A stretch of 64,000 nucleotides of DNA from Chloracidobacterium thermophilum B (GCF_000226295.1 NC_016024.1:2463501-2527500); one strand, 5' to 3'. Counted from the stretch's first letter, positions 17,795-27,456 are shown. Numbers and translations are program-made. Notes: generated from the letters alone by a model not told the origin.

Positions 17795-19552
17795 CCTGGG
17801 AGCGCGGGCATCCTGCCCGCGTGGGCGTTGGGCATCGCACGATCCGGGGGTTGGAATCCGTTACGGGTTTGAACCTACGTTATGTTCAGGCGTCGCTACG
17901 CGACGCGGGACGATTGGGGGGAACATCCTCCCCCGGCGTTGAAACGCCGGGCTAAATTCAACCGTCGCTACGCGACGGGCCTGGGAGCGCGGGCGTCCCG
18001 CCCGCACAAATCCCCAACGGATGGCATTCAACCGTCGCTGACGCGACGGGGGATGGCGGGGGCGCTGCGACCCGTGGGTTAAAACCCATCGTGGGTGAAC
18101 CCACGATCCGTGGGTTGAAACCCACGGCTAAAATCAATCGTCGCTACGCGACGGGGGGATTCCAACCCGGCGGTGTGGTGGGTTGGTCACGTGATGATTC
18201 ATCCGTCGCTACGCGACGGGCCTGGGAGCGCGGGCGTCCCGCCCGCAAACCTGGGAGCACAGGCATCTTGCCCGCATGGGCCTGCATGAGTTAGAGGCAT
18301 CACCGCGAGCCATCGGTTGAAACCCATCGTGGTTTTGAAACCCATGCATCTCAACCGTCGCTACGCGACGGGGGATGGCGGGGGCGCTGCGACCCGTGGG
18401 TTAAAACCCATCGTGGGTGAACCCACGATCCGTGGGTTGAAACCCACGGCTAAATTCATTTGCCGCTACGCGGCAAAAATTAGGTATCCTAAAATCCGCA
18501 TTGTTGTGTGCGGGCAATCACGACACCGCCGGGTTGAAATCCTCCCTCGTCGCGTAGCGACGGCTGATTTTTGCCGTGGGTTTCAACCCACGGATCACGT
18601 CGCCCCAATTGGTTCCCGTCGCGTAGCGACGGATGAATGCCATCCGTCGGGGATTCATGCGGGCGGGACGCCCGCGCTCCCAGGGGTTTCGGTGGCCATT
18701 CCGTTCACATCACAAGGGTTGTATTCAACCGTCGCTGACGCGACGGGGGGATGGGGATCGCCCATGATCCGTGGGTTGAAACCCACGGCTAAATTCAACC
18801 GTCGCTACGCGACGATGGAGGATTTCAACCCGGCGGTGTCGTGATTGCCCGCACACAACGATACGGATTTGGGGATACCTACGCCGTGGAACGGAAACCC
18901 GGGGCCGTAGGGCGGAAACCCATAGGCCGTGAGGCGGAAACATGGGCCGTGGGACGGAAACCCGTGGATGTGGGCCGTTGGTTGGGGTTGCAACCGGTTT
19001 TTGCCGCGTCAGCGGCAACGGAATTTAGGATCACGATGCCCCCGATACCCCCCGTCGCATAGCGACGGTTGAATTTAGCCCGGCGTTTCAACGCCAGGGA
19101 TGGGTTTCAACCCACGGATCACGATGCCCCCGATACCCCCCGTCGCATAGCGACGGTTGAATTTAGCCCGGCGTTTCAACGCCGGGGATGGGTTTCAACC
19201 CACGGATCACGTCGCCCCAATTGGTTCCCGTCGCGTAGCGACGGATGAATGCCATCCGTCGGGGATTTGTGCGGGCGGGACGCCCGCGCTCCCAGGGTTT
19301 CCGGTGGCCATTCCGTTCACATCACAAGTTGGAGGCGTCCCACAATCATCCCCCGTCGCGTAGCGACGATTGAATTTAGCCCGGCGTTTCAACGCCGGGG
19401 ATGGGTTTCAACCCACGGATCACGTCGCCCCAATTGGTTCCCGTCGCGTAGCGACGGATGAATGCCATCCGTCGGGGATTCATGCGGGCGGGACGCCCGT
19501 ACTACCAAGCTTGCGGGCGGGACGCCCGCGCTCCCAGGCCCGCACTCCCAGG
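17795..19552. repeat. Hairpin-mosaic repeat array 3 (largest)
   Basis: About 1.75 kb bounded by the inverted terminal hairpin: left 17795-17820 and right 19513-19538 with a decayed extra copy to 19552. Internal copies lie near 17982, 18222, 18246, 18659 and 19270. Longer cassettes recur: one starting GGATCACGTCGCCCCAATTG occurs near 18592, 19203 and 19418, and one starting GATCACGATGCCCCCGATAC occurs in tandem near 19033 and 19117. The non-palindromic ~50-nt block occurs in both orientations (about 18482 and 18840). The array ends 2 bp before the WD40 stop codon. Confidence 0.9.
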
Positions 19553-19554
19553 TG

Positions 19555-20652
19555 CTACGCTGCAACAACGACTACGAGCACTTCCCCCTGCAAGCCGCCT
19601 GCGGCCAAACGCGCGCCGTCGCTGCGCCACGCCAGACATGCCACGCCACCCGCCACATCGTACCGCCCCACCGGCGACACCGTCCGGCCGGGCTTCTCCG
19701 GCGGACGCCACACCAACACCCCATCCTCCGCCCCCGACGCCAACACTCCCCCATCAGGACAGTACGCCAGCGCCGTCACCAGCCCGCTGTGCCCTTCCAG
19801 AACAATCGGTGTCGAACCCGCCGGCCCGTCTCCGGCAAAATCCCACAGCGTGACCGCCGCCCCACCACCCGTCGCCAGAAACCGCCCCGCCGGATGCCAT
19901 GCCAACTCCCGCACCTTTATCATGTAGCCCGACATCACCAGGTCCTCTCCGGTCGTCACATCCCAGACGTGCACCGTGGCATCCTGATCGCCCACCACCA
20001 GATACCGCCCCTGCGGCTGCCACCGTACCGCCAGATGCGACCCCTTCCAGGCAAAGACTTCCGCCGGCAGGTCAGCGCCCGGCGTCCAGACCGTCAGCAG
20101 CCCATAGCATGCCGTCACCAGACACCGGCGCTGCGGATGCCAGTGCAGGTCGGCAATCGTACTCGTGTGGCGTACGTGCTCGCTGATGAGGTCGCCCGTG
20201 GGCGTCCAGAAACGCAGGACCTTGCCGGCCGCCGAAGCGAGTACGGCAGGCGCGCCGTCCTGATAGGGCGGACTCCACGCCACCCGCTCCACCCACGCCG
20301 CACCCGCCGGCAGGCTCACCAGCCGGTCGCCGGTCGTTGGCTCCCACAGGCACACCTGCCGGTCCTGCCCGCCGGTGGCGAGTACCGTGCCGTCCGCCGA
20401 CCAGCTTAGCGTCATGCCGCCCGTCCGGTGCGCCGCGCATGACCAGCGTTGCTCCCCGGTTGCGCCGTCCCAGACCGTCAGCGTCCCGGCCGCCGACAGG
20501 GCCGCCAGATGCCCGCCATCCGGCGCCCATTCCAGCGCCACGACGCCATCATCCAGCACCGCCTGCCAGTCCACTTCAAGCTGGCGGGTCGCCCCCTTCA
20601 GAAACGCGGCAATCGAAGGCAAACGCACGGCACTCCCTCCCCTGAACGGCAC
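19555..20652 (-). CDS. WD40 repeat protein
   Basis: 365 residues made of WD40 blades: LEWAPDGGHLAALSAAGTLTVWD, LSWSADGTVLATGGQDRQVCLWE, WQPQGRYLVVGDQDATVHVWD, WHPAGRFLATGGGAAVTLWD, ALAYCPDGGVLASGAEDGVLVW, about seven in total, giving one beta-propeller. No signal peptide is visible, so it is probably cytoplasmic. It starts 21 bp after the stop of the CobW GTPase and is likely co-transcribed. A protein-interaction role in metal handling is suggested only by this context. The start could be the second methionine-like codon, since the first residues are poorly conserved in type. Confidence 0.83.
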   Translation of the reverse strand: MPFRGGSAVRLPSIAAFLKGATRQLEVDWQAVLDDGVVALEWAPDGGHLAALSAAGTLTVWDGATGEQRWSCAAHRTGGMTLSWSADGTVLATGGQDRQVCLWEPTTGDRLVSLPAGAAWVERVAWSPPYQDGAPAVLASAAGKVLRFWTPTGDLISEHVRHTSTIADLHWHPQRRCLVTACYGLLTVWTPGADLPAEVFAWKGSHLAVRWQPQGRYLVVGDQDATVHVWDVTTGEDLVMSGYMIKVRELAWHPAGRFLATGGGAAVTLWDFAGDGPAGSTPIVLEGHSGLVTALAYCPDGGVLASGAEDGVLVWRPPEKPGRTVSPVGRYDVAGGVACLAWRSDGARLAAGGLQGEVLVVVVAA

Positions 20653-20673
20653 TCCCTCCCCTGATCGGTCGCC

Positions 20674-22041
20674 CTAAGACGAAACCAGACAGGACCGGAA
20701 GCCGGCTTCCAGCGCGGCGCGGTCAAGATGCCGCCCGATGAACACCAGTGCGTTGTGGCGCGGCTCGGCGCCCCACGGGCGGTCGGGGCGTCCGTCAAAC
20801 ACCATGTGGACGCCCTGAAAGACGAACCGGCGCGGGTCGCCGGCAAGGCTGAGGATGCCCTTCATGCGGAAGATGTCCGGGCCCTGCGTCTGAAGCAGCT
20901 CCCCAATCCAGGCATTCAGCCGCTTGGGGTCAAGGTCGCCCGGCAGCTTGATGCCGACGGAAGTCACCTCGGCGTCGTGTTCGTGGTCGGGCTTGTAGGC
21001 GCGGCTGTGGAGCGGAGCGACTTCCCTGCCTCCCTGCCGCAGCACGGCTGCAAACTCTTCAGGATGATGCTGGGTCAACAGTACGTAATGCCCGGTCTGG
21101 GGTACGTCCAGCGTCAGGCGCGTCGGGCCATCGGCAGCCAGGCGAAGCTGCCGCAGCCGGGGTTCGGGCGTCAGGCGGTGGCCGGTCGTCACCGGCTCCG
21201 GTTCTTCGGAAAACAGGACGATGGCCCGGTCGGTCAGCGCCGCCAGCGGGTCGTCCGCACCTTCCGGGGCCGGCAGAAACAGCAGGTCAAGCGTCGGGTC
21301 GGGGCCGGGCTGTAACTCCAGCGTCGCCTCGCCGGCCGTAAGCGCGTAGAGGCCGCCGTACTCGAAGGGATACTCCGGCTCCAGAAACTGCGGGTCCACG
21401 GCCAGCGCCCGGTCGAGGTCAAACGCGCCAATGTCCAGCAGGGCTTCGACGGGTGCATTCGCGTGCTGTGTGCGCCGGATGTTCGCCGTGGCGTTCATGG
21501 CGCGGATGCGCTGTTCGAGGCGCTCCAGCGTGGCGGCGTCCACGAGGTCGGTCTTGTTGATGAGGATGACATCGGCAAAGGCAATCTGCTCCTGGACTTC
21601 GTTCGTATCGAAGTGTTCCCAGACGTGTTTGGCATCCACGAGCGTCACAATGCCGTCAAGACGGGTCTGGCGCTGGATTTCCTCATCCACGAAGAAGGTC
21701 TGCGCCACGGGACCCGGATCGGCCAGTCCCGTCGTTTCCACGAGGATGTAGTCAAACTTGTGGCGGCGCTTCATCAGGCTGCCCAGAATCCGAATCAGAT
21801 CGCCCCGGACGGTGCAGCAGATGCAGCCATTGTTCATCTCGAAGATTTCCTCTTCGGCTTCGATGACCAGCTCGTGGTCCACCCCGATTTCCCCGAACTC
21901 ATTTTCGATGACGGCAATGCGCTTGCCGTGCTGTTCGGAGAGCAGCCGGTTGAGCAGGGTCGTTTTCCCGGCGCCCAGAAAACCGGTCAGCACCGTGACC
22001 GGGACGCGCTGCGGCGCGGCCTGTGTGCCAGCCGATGACAT
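20674..22041 (-). CDS. CobW/COG0523-family GTP-binding metallochaperone
   Basis: 455 residues. The G domain shows Walker A GFLGAGKTTLLNRLL (~18-32), ENEFGEIGVDHELV, the metal-binding CICC motif in NNGCICCTVRGD (~70-80), ETTGLADPGPVAQ and NKTD. A C-terminal CobW_C region follows, with a His/Asp stretch KPDHEHDAE. COG0523 proteins deliver zinc or other metals at the cost of GTP. The start is ATG 22041, because a GGGAGGAA ribosome site lies 9 nt upstream; the frame is open further to 22089. Divergent to it is an ABC transporter whose permease has a His-rich loop. Confidence 0.88.
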   Translation of the reverse strand: MSSAGTQAAPQRVPVTVLTGFLGAGKTTLLNRLLSEQHGKRIAVIENEFGEIGVDHELVIEAEEEIFEMNNGCICCTVRGDLIRILGSLMKRRHKFDYILVETTGLADPGPVAQTFFVDEEIQRQTRLDGIVTLVDAKHVWEHFDTNEVQEQIAFADVILINKTDLVDAATLERLEQRIRAMNATANIRRTQHANAPVEALLDIGAFDLDRALAVDPQFLEPEYPFEYGGLYALTAGEATLELQPGPDPTLDLLFLPAPEGADDPLAALTDRAIVLFSEEPEPVTTGHRLTPEPRLRQLRLAADGPTRLTLDVPQTGHYVLLTQHHPEEFAAVLRQGGREVAPLHSRAYKPDHEHDAEVTSVGIKLPGDLDPKRLNAWIGELLQTQGPDIFRMKGILSLAGDPRRFVFQGVHMVFDGRPDRPWGAEPRHNALVFIGRHLDRAALEAGFRSCLVSS

Positions 22042-22163
22042 ACGTGAAGTTCCTCCCTGGATGGATTTCCGGCACGGCCGGAGTGCCACGGCGTGAATTT
22101 CTGGAACGGCCGGCTTTGCCAGCCGTCCTGAAGTTGGGTAAAGTGCGGCACAGCCTGACTGTA

Positions 22164-22179
22164 GTTAGGAATAATCCTA
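22164..22179. promoter_or_regulatory. Possible operator between cobW-like and ABC transporter genes
   Basis: In the 185-bp divergent region there is an AT-rich inverted repeat, TAGGA, 4 nt, TCCTA (around 22165-22178), in otherwise GC-rich DNA. It could bind a metal regulator or be part of a -10 element. It does not clearly match a Zur box. Confidence 0.25.
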
Positions 22180-22226
22180 GTCGCAACCCGGCGCGGTGCA
22201 GCCTGATGTTGAACGGCAACCTAGCC

Positions 22227-22898
22227 ATGTCTCTGCTTCAGATACGTCAACTGCGTGTGCAGTATCCGGGTCCTGATGGCGAGCCGCCGACGCCGGTGCT
22301 GGACATCCCCGACTGGGGCGTAGCCGCCGGCGAACAGGTCGCGCTGGTGGGCGCCAGCGGTTCGGGCAAGACGACGCTGCTCCACGTCGTGGCGGGCATT
22401 GTCCTGCCGGACAGCGGCGAAGTACGGCTGGGCGATACGGACATCACGCGCCTTGACGAAGCCAGCCGTGACCGTTTCCGCGCCGCCAACATCGGGTACA
22501 TCTTCCAGCAGGTGCACCTGCTGCCGGCCTTTACGGCGCTGGAAAACGTCCTGCTGGGGATGACGTTTGCCGACAACCGCGCCGGTACAGCCGAAGCGCT
22601 GGCGTTGCTCGAAAGCGTCGGGCTGCGGGAGCGGGCGCGGTACTTTCCCCGGCAACTCTCGGCCGGGCAGCAGCAGCGCGTTGGGATTGCGCGGGCGCTG
22701 GCAAACCGGCCCCGGCTGGTGCTGGCCGATGAGCCGACCAGTGCGCTTGATGCGCGCCACCGCGATGCCGTCATTGACCTGATGCAGCGCCTGTGCCAGG
22801 ACATCGGCGCGGCGCTCGTCGTGGTCACGCACGACGAGGCCGTGGCGCGCCGGTTCCCGACGACAATCCGCTTGGCCGACATCAATCACGTCAAATGA
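22227..22898 (+). CDS. ABC transporter ATP-binding protein (LolD/MacB type)
   Basis: 223 residues with Walker A GASGSGKTTLL (~43-53), Q-loop YIFQQVHLLPAFTALENV, signature LSAGQQQRVGIARAL, Walker B LVLADEPTSALD, and the H-loop VVTHDE. The pattern is that of the lipoprotein/macrolide export subgroup. The start ATG 22227 begins MSLLQIRQLRVQY, the usual position relative to Walker A. The permease gene starts 9 bp after the stop, so the two form one transporter. Confidence 0.9.
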   Translation: MSLLQIRQLRVQYPGPDGEPPTPVLDIPDWGVAAGEQVALVGASGSGKTTLLHVVAGIVLPDSGEVRLGDTDITRLDEASRDRFRAANIGYIFQQVHLLPAFTALENVLLGMTFADNRAGTAEALALLESVGLRERARYFPRQLSAGQQQRVGIARALANRPRLVLADEPTSALDARHRDAVIDLMQRLCQDIGAALVVVTHDEAVARRFPTTIRLADINHVK

Positions 22899-22907
22899 GG
22901 CGCACCA

Positions 22908-24380
22908 ATGCACACCCTGACGGTCATCTACCGCAACCTGCGCCAACGCTGGCTTTCCACGGGTCTGACCGCCCTTTCCATCGGGCTGGGGGTGGCGCTG
23001 GTCACGGCCATTACGGCGCTGCGCCAGCAGGCGCAGGCGAATTTTGACAATGTGGCGGCGTCGTACGAACTCGTCGTCGGAGCCAAGGGGTCGCCGTTGC
23101 AGCTTGTACTCAACACGGTGTTTCACCTGGATGTGCCGGTGGGCAACCTGCCATACAGCTACTACCGCAAGCTCAAGGCCGATGACCGCGTGGCCTACGC
23201 CATACCGCTGGCGCTGGGGGATAACTACCGGGGCTTCCGGCTGGTCGGCACGGAACCGGAATACTTCAATCTCGTGCGGCTCAAGGACGGGCAACCGGTT
23301 GCGGTGGCGCAGGGGCGTCCGTTTGCGGCTGACTACGAGGCGGTGATTGGCAGCGTGGTCGTGCGGGAAACCGGGCTGGGGCTGGGGCAGACCTTTGTGG
23401 CGCGGCATGGGGTCGAAGACACGGCGGCCGCTGAGGAACACGAAGACGCACCGTTTACCGTCGTGGGCATCCTGCGCGAAACCGGTACGCCGCTGGACCG
23501 GGTGATTTTCATTTCGCTGGGCAGCGTGGATGAAATTCACCAGGAAAGCCGCGACAAGGGCGGGAAAAGCCTGCTCGAACAGCTTGAAGCTCTGCCGGCT
23601 GAACCGTCCGGCAGCCCGCCGGAAGACAGGCCAGAAGACAGGAACGATCACGATCACCACCATCACCACCGCAAAAAGCCGGCGGCTCCGCCGGTTGGCG
23701 ATACACCGGGCGGCGACAAACCGGCCGTTCTGCCGGGCCAGACCACATCAGCCCCAGCCGCACCAAATCAGGCCGCAGTGGGCGTACCGGGACAGGCCAT
23801 AGATGAAGTGACGGCGATCATCGTCAAGCTGCGCTCGCCGGGTTATCTGTTTCTGATGCACCGTGAAATCAACAAGGGCAAGGATGCTCAGGCGGCGCTG
23901 CCGGGCGTCGAGGTGCAGAAGCTGTTCACCATCGTAGGGACGGTTGACCGGGCGCTGCTGCTGATGTCTGTGCTGGTCGTCGTGGTGGCGGCGGTTTCGG
24001 TACTTGTGGCGATTTACAACTCACTGGCCGAGAGGCGGCGGGAAGTGGCCGTGCTGCGGGCGCTGGGGGCGCACCGGCGGACGGTTTTCGGCTGGCTGGT
24101 CTGGGAAGCGGCCATGACGGCGGCGCTGGGCGGCGTGGTGGGCGTGCTCCTGGGGCATGCTCTGCTGGCAGTGGCGGGCAGCAGTTTGAAGTTCCTGAGC
24201 GGGCTGCCGCTTGATCCGTGGCGCTGGACGCGGCTGGAAGTCGGGCCGGCGTGGCTGACGGCTTACGTGCCGTTTGAGGTGGCGGTCATTGCCGGGACAC
24301 TGGTGCTGGGAGCGGTGATGGGGCTGCTGCCGGCGGCGCTGGCATACCGGACGAATGTGGCGCGGCATTTGAGCGAGTGA
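22908..24380 (+). CDS. ABC transporter permease (FtsX/MacB type) with His-rich loop
   Basis: 490 residues. One N-terminal membrane helix (~17-35), a large extracytoplasmic domain, then three helices near 345-370, 400-425 and 455-480, as in MacB-type permeases that move lipoproteins or hydrophobic compounds. The large domain carries a low-complexity insert with HDHHHHHRKK at ~247 followed by a Pro-rich stretch, which could bind zinc, nickel or copper. It pairs with the ATPase gene just upstream. The opposite-strand CobW metallochaperone supports, but does not prove, a metal-related function. Confidence 0.85.
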   Translation: MHTLTVIYRNLRQRWLSTGLTALSIGLGVALVTAITALRQQAQANFDNVAASYELVVGAKGSPLQLVLNTVFHLDVPVGNLPYSYYRKLKADDRVAYAIPLALGDNYRGFRLVGTEPEYFNLVRLKDGQPVAVAQGRPFAADYEAVIGSVVVRETGLGLGQTFVARHGVEDTAAAEEHEDAPFTVVGILRETGTPLDRVIFISLGSVDEIHQESRDKGGKSLLEQLEALPAEPSGSPPEDRPEDRNDHDHHHHHRKKPAAPPVGDTPGGDKPAVLPGQTTSAPAAPNQAAVGVPGQAIDEVTAIIVKLRSPGYLFLMHREINKGKDAQAALPGVEVQKLFTIVGTVDRALLLMSVLVVVVAAVSVLVAIYNSLAERRREVAVLRALGAHRRTVFGWLVWEAAMTAALGGVVGVLLGHALLAVAGSSLKFLSGLPLDPWRWTRLEVGPAWLTAYVPFEVAVIAGTLVLGAVMGLLPAALAYRTNVARHLSE

Positions 24381-24392
24381 AGGTGGGCATCA

Positions 24393-25951
24393 CCTGGGAG
24401 CGCGGGCATCTTGCCCGCAAGCCTGGGAGCGCGGGCGTCCCGCCCGCATGAATCCCCGACGGATGGCATTCATCCGTCGCTGACGCGACGGGAACCAATT
24501 GGGGGGCGACACGATCCGTGGGTTGAAACCCATCGTGGGTGAACCCACGATCCGTGGGTTGAAACCCACGGCTAAATTCCGTTGCCGCTACGCGGCAAAG
24601 ATGCGGTTGCAACCCACAATCAACGACCCACGGGTCTCCGATGGCCCACGGCCACGGGTCTCCGCCCCATGGCACGGGTATCCGACGCCTCCCGTCGTCG
24701 CGTAGCGACGGATGAATTTTGCCGTGGGTTTCAACCCACGGATTGGGGCAACCCCATCCACCCGTCGCGTCAGCGACGGTTGAATCATTGCGTGACCAAC
24801 CCACCACGTCACCGGGTTGTCCCCATCGCGTAGGGAAACGCACCGCATCGGCCCGCGTCGCGTAGCGACGATTGAATTTTGCCGTGGGTTCAACCCACGG
24901 ATTGTGTGATGCCCAATGTCCACGTGGGCGGGACGCCCACGCCTTACATTCACCCGTCGCTACGCGACGGAAACCAAATTGGGGGGCGCGGCGGTCCGTG
25001 GGTTGAAACCCATCGTGGGTGAACCCACGATCCGTGGGTTAAAACCCACGGCTAAATTCAGTTGCCGCTACGCGGCAGAAATGCGGTTGCAGCCCACGAC
25101 CAACGGCTCACGTCCACGGGTTTCCGTTCCACGGCCCACGGGTTTCCGTTCCACGGCGTAGGTATCCCAAAATCCACATCGTTATGTGCGGGCAATCACG
25201 ACACCGCCGGGTTGAAATCCTCCCCCGTCGCGTAGCGACGATTGAATTTAGCCCGGCGTTTCAACGCCGGGGTACAGGTTTCAACCCACGGATCACGGAC
25301 GCCCCAATGCCCCCCGTCGCGTAGCGACGGTTGAATATCACCAAACCACACGGGCATCTCCCACACACGGGAATGCGAATGCCACCTTACGGATACACAA
25401 CGGATCAACATCCACGGTGGAATTCAACCGTCGCTGACGCGACGGAAAATGATTGGTGGGCGACCTTGATCCGTGGGTTAAAACCCACGGCTAAATTCAG
25501 TTGCCGCTACGCGGCAGAAATGCGGTTGCAGCCCACGACCAACGGCCCACGTCCACGGGTTTCCGTCCCACGGCGTAGGTATCCCAAAATCCACATCGTT
25601 ATGTGCGGGCAATCACGACACCGCCGGGTTGAAATCCTCCCGCGTCGCGTCAGCGACGGTTGAATTTAGCCCGGCGTTTCAACGCCGGGGTACGGGTTTC
25701 AACCCACGGATCACGGACGCCCCAATGCCCCCCCGTCGCGTAGCGACGATTGAATTTAGCCGTGGGTTTCAACCCACGGATCGCGAGGACCCCATATCGG
25801 TTCCCGTCGCGTCAGCGACGGTTGAAATTGGGATGCGGGCAAGATGCCCGCGCTCCCAGGCCCGTCGCGTCAATAACGGTTGAACGCTATTTGTTTCATG
25901 CGGGCGGGACGCCCGCGCTCCCAGGCTTGCGGGCGGGACACCCGCATTCCA
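24393..25951. repeat. Hairpin-mosaic repeat array 4
   Basis: About 1.56 kb bounded by the inverted terminal hairpin: left 24393-24418 and 24423-24448, right 25900-25925 with a decayed copy at 25929-25951. A variant at 24925-24941 has stem GTGGGC/GCCCAC, a paired change from GCGGGC/GCCCGC. The non-palindromic ~50-nt block occurs twice in the same orientation (about 25155 and 25575). It lies between the 3' ends of two convergent genes, and its last 80 bp are read as the C terminus of the carotenoid gene. No other gene is seen. Confidence 0.9.
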
Positions 25952-27450
25952 ATGTCGCGCCAGGCATTGATGCCGGAAAGCGCACAGGCCGGTGTTCCCT
26001 GCCCTGGAAACACCGTGTCGCCCACCAGCCAGAAGTCGGGCAGGCCCACATCACGTGAACCAATCCCGAACAGGTTGCTGTTCCACAGGGTTGTCCGCAG
26101 ACCGCCGACCATGCCTTGCGCGCGGCCCGTGTAGCGCGCAAAGGTGCGGGGCGTTCCCGGCAACGCACACTCGATGCCTTCCCGAAGATTCGGAAACACC
26201 CGCTCCGCTGCCGTCAGCAGCCGCTCCACCACGGCCGCCCGCCGCGCTGCATAGTCTTCCGGCGACAACTCCCACCACGGGGATACTTCCGTGTGCGTGG
26301 AAAGATTCAGTGTCCGGCGACCTGGCGGGGCGCTGGCGCGATCATCCACTTCGCTCAAACTGAGAAAGGCGCTGTTGCCGTCGTCCAAGGGCGCGCCGTA
26401 CTCCAAAAGTACCTGGTGATTGAGCGGCGTATCGTCGGGAATGACCTCCGCCCGGACGCCCAGATAGAGCGTAAATGCCCCCCAGCCCACGCCAGCCTTG
26501 TTCAGAGGACGCTTCATCTGGCGCGACACATCCGCCGCCACCAGCGACGGCACGTTCCAGATGGGCAGGTTGGCCACCACCCGCGGCGCATGCACGGTCA
26601 GCCCCCGGTCAGTCTCCACCGTGTAGCCGCCACCCGCAGCCGGAGTGATGCGTGTCACCCGCTGGCGCAGCCGAAGTACGCCGCCCAGCTCACGGAACGC
26701 TGCCACATGCGCCTTGATAAAGCTCTTCATGCCGCCGCGCGCGCGCCGGATGCCGTGGCGGTAAATGTCCAGCCCGGCCGCGCCGTTCAGAAAAGGCGCC
26801 CGCGCCGCTGTTTCCTGCACCGTGATGAGCAGTAGCCCGTCAAGAAAAGCCCGCAGCGGGGCATGGTCAGCCAGCCGGTAGCGCCGCAGCACGTCTTCCA
26901 CGGTCGAAAACAGGTAGGGCGCTGCGCGGAGAAAATCCGGCGAAACCAGACGCAGGTTGGCGACGACATCACGCCAGTGGCGCAGCGGCAGCACCGGCAG
27001 TTTGGCCGTCGCCGTCCAGAGCGTGTCGGCCGTCCGGTCCACAAGCTGCCAGAAGGCGCGCAGCCGCTCCGCCTCTTCGGGCGTCCGGGCAAAGCGCACC
27101 ACGCGCTCATGCGCCCAAATTTCAGGGTTGTGCGCGATGTGAACACAGCGGTCGGGCAGGTGAACATCCACCTGTTTGATGAGGGTGCTTTCGGGCAGCG
27201 GCCATCCAAGCCGGTTGAACACCTGCGTGTGGAGACCAGCCGGGTCGAGCCCCATCAGCACCGTTGCGCCCACATCGAAGTTGTAGCCCTTGTGGAAAAA
27301 GTACCCGGCGCAGCCGCCAGCCTTGTCGTGGGCTTCGAGCAGCAGCGTCCGGTAGCCGTCGTGCTGGAGTAACAGGGCAGCCGTCAAACCGGCCACGCCA
27401 GCACCAATGACCACCACATCGAAGGTTGTTTCGGCTAAGGGACGCATCAC
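25870..27450 (-). CDS. CrtI/CRTISO-family FAD-dependent carotenoid desaturase or isomerase
   Basis: 526 residues. The FAD-binding start FDVVVIGAGVAGLTAALLL (~9-27) and GGCAGYFFHKGYNFDVGAT (~46-64) are followed by late motifs YLGVRAEVIPDDT, FARYTGRAQGMVGG and LVGDTVFPGQGTPACALSG. These fit the group containing carotenoid isomerase CrtH/CRTISO and CrtD-type 3',4'-desaturases; I cannot tell which. The last ~24 residues, after NAWRDIG, are translated from repeat array 4, including the stop codon, so the native end seems to have been replaced. It starts 6 bp after miaA and is probably co-transcribed with it. Confidence 0.8.
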   Translation of the reverse strand: MMRPLAETTFDVVVIGAGVAGLTAALLLQHDGYRTLLLEAHDKAGGCAGYFFHKGYNFDVGATVLMGLDPAGLHTQVFNRLGWPLPESTLIKQVDVHLPDRCVHIAHNPEIWAHERVVRFARTPEEAERLRAFWQLVDRTADTLWTATAKLPVLPLRHWRDVVANLRLVSPDFLRAAPYLFSTVEDVLRRYRLADHAPLRAFLDGLLLITVQETAARAPFLNGAAGLDIYRHGIRRARGGMKSFIKAHVAAFRELGGVLRLRQRVTRITPAAGGGYTVETDRGLTVHAPRVVANLPIWNVPSLVAADVSRQMKRPLNKAGVGWGAFTLYLGVRAEVIPDDTPLNHQVLLEYGAPLDDGNSAFLSLSEVDDRASAPPGRRTLNLSTHTEVSPWWELSPEDYAARRAAVVERLLTAAERVFPNLREGIECALPGTPRTFARYTGRAQGMVGGLRTTLWNSNLFGIGSRDVGLPDFWLVGDTVFPGQGTPACALSGINAWRDIGMRVSRPQAWERGRPARMKQIAFNRY

Positions 27451-27456
27451 CAGGCA

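Noticed and set aside
18317-18844. Reading frames of 60-180 residues within the arrays (for example 3532-4068, 18317-18844, 24286-24843)
   Set aside because: They consist only of translated repeat units such as GFNPRIT and KPTAKF and recur in both orientations.
22221-23669. A 482-residue minus-strand frame
   Set aside because: It spans the ATPase and permease genes in antisense and ends in both; codon pattern supports the plus strand.
3575-25951. CRISPR-like arrays, because GTTGAAAC appears repeatedly
   Set aside because: The repeats are palindromic and occur in both orientations with irregular spacing and no unique spacers, and no cas genes are near.
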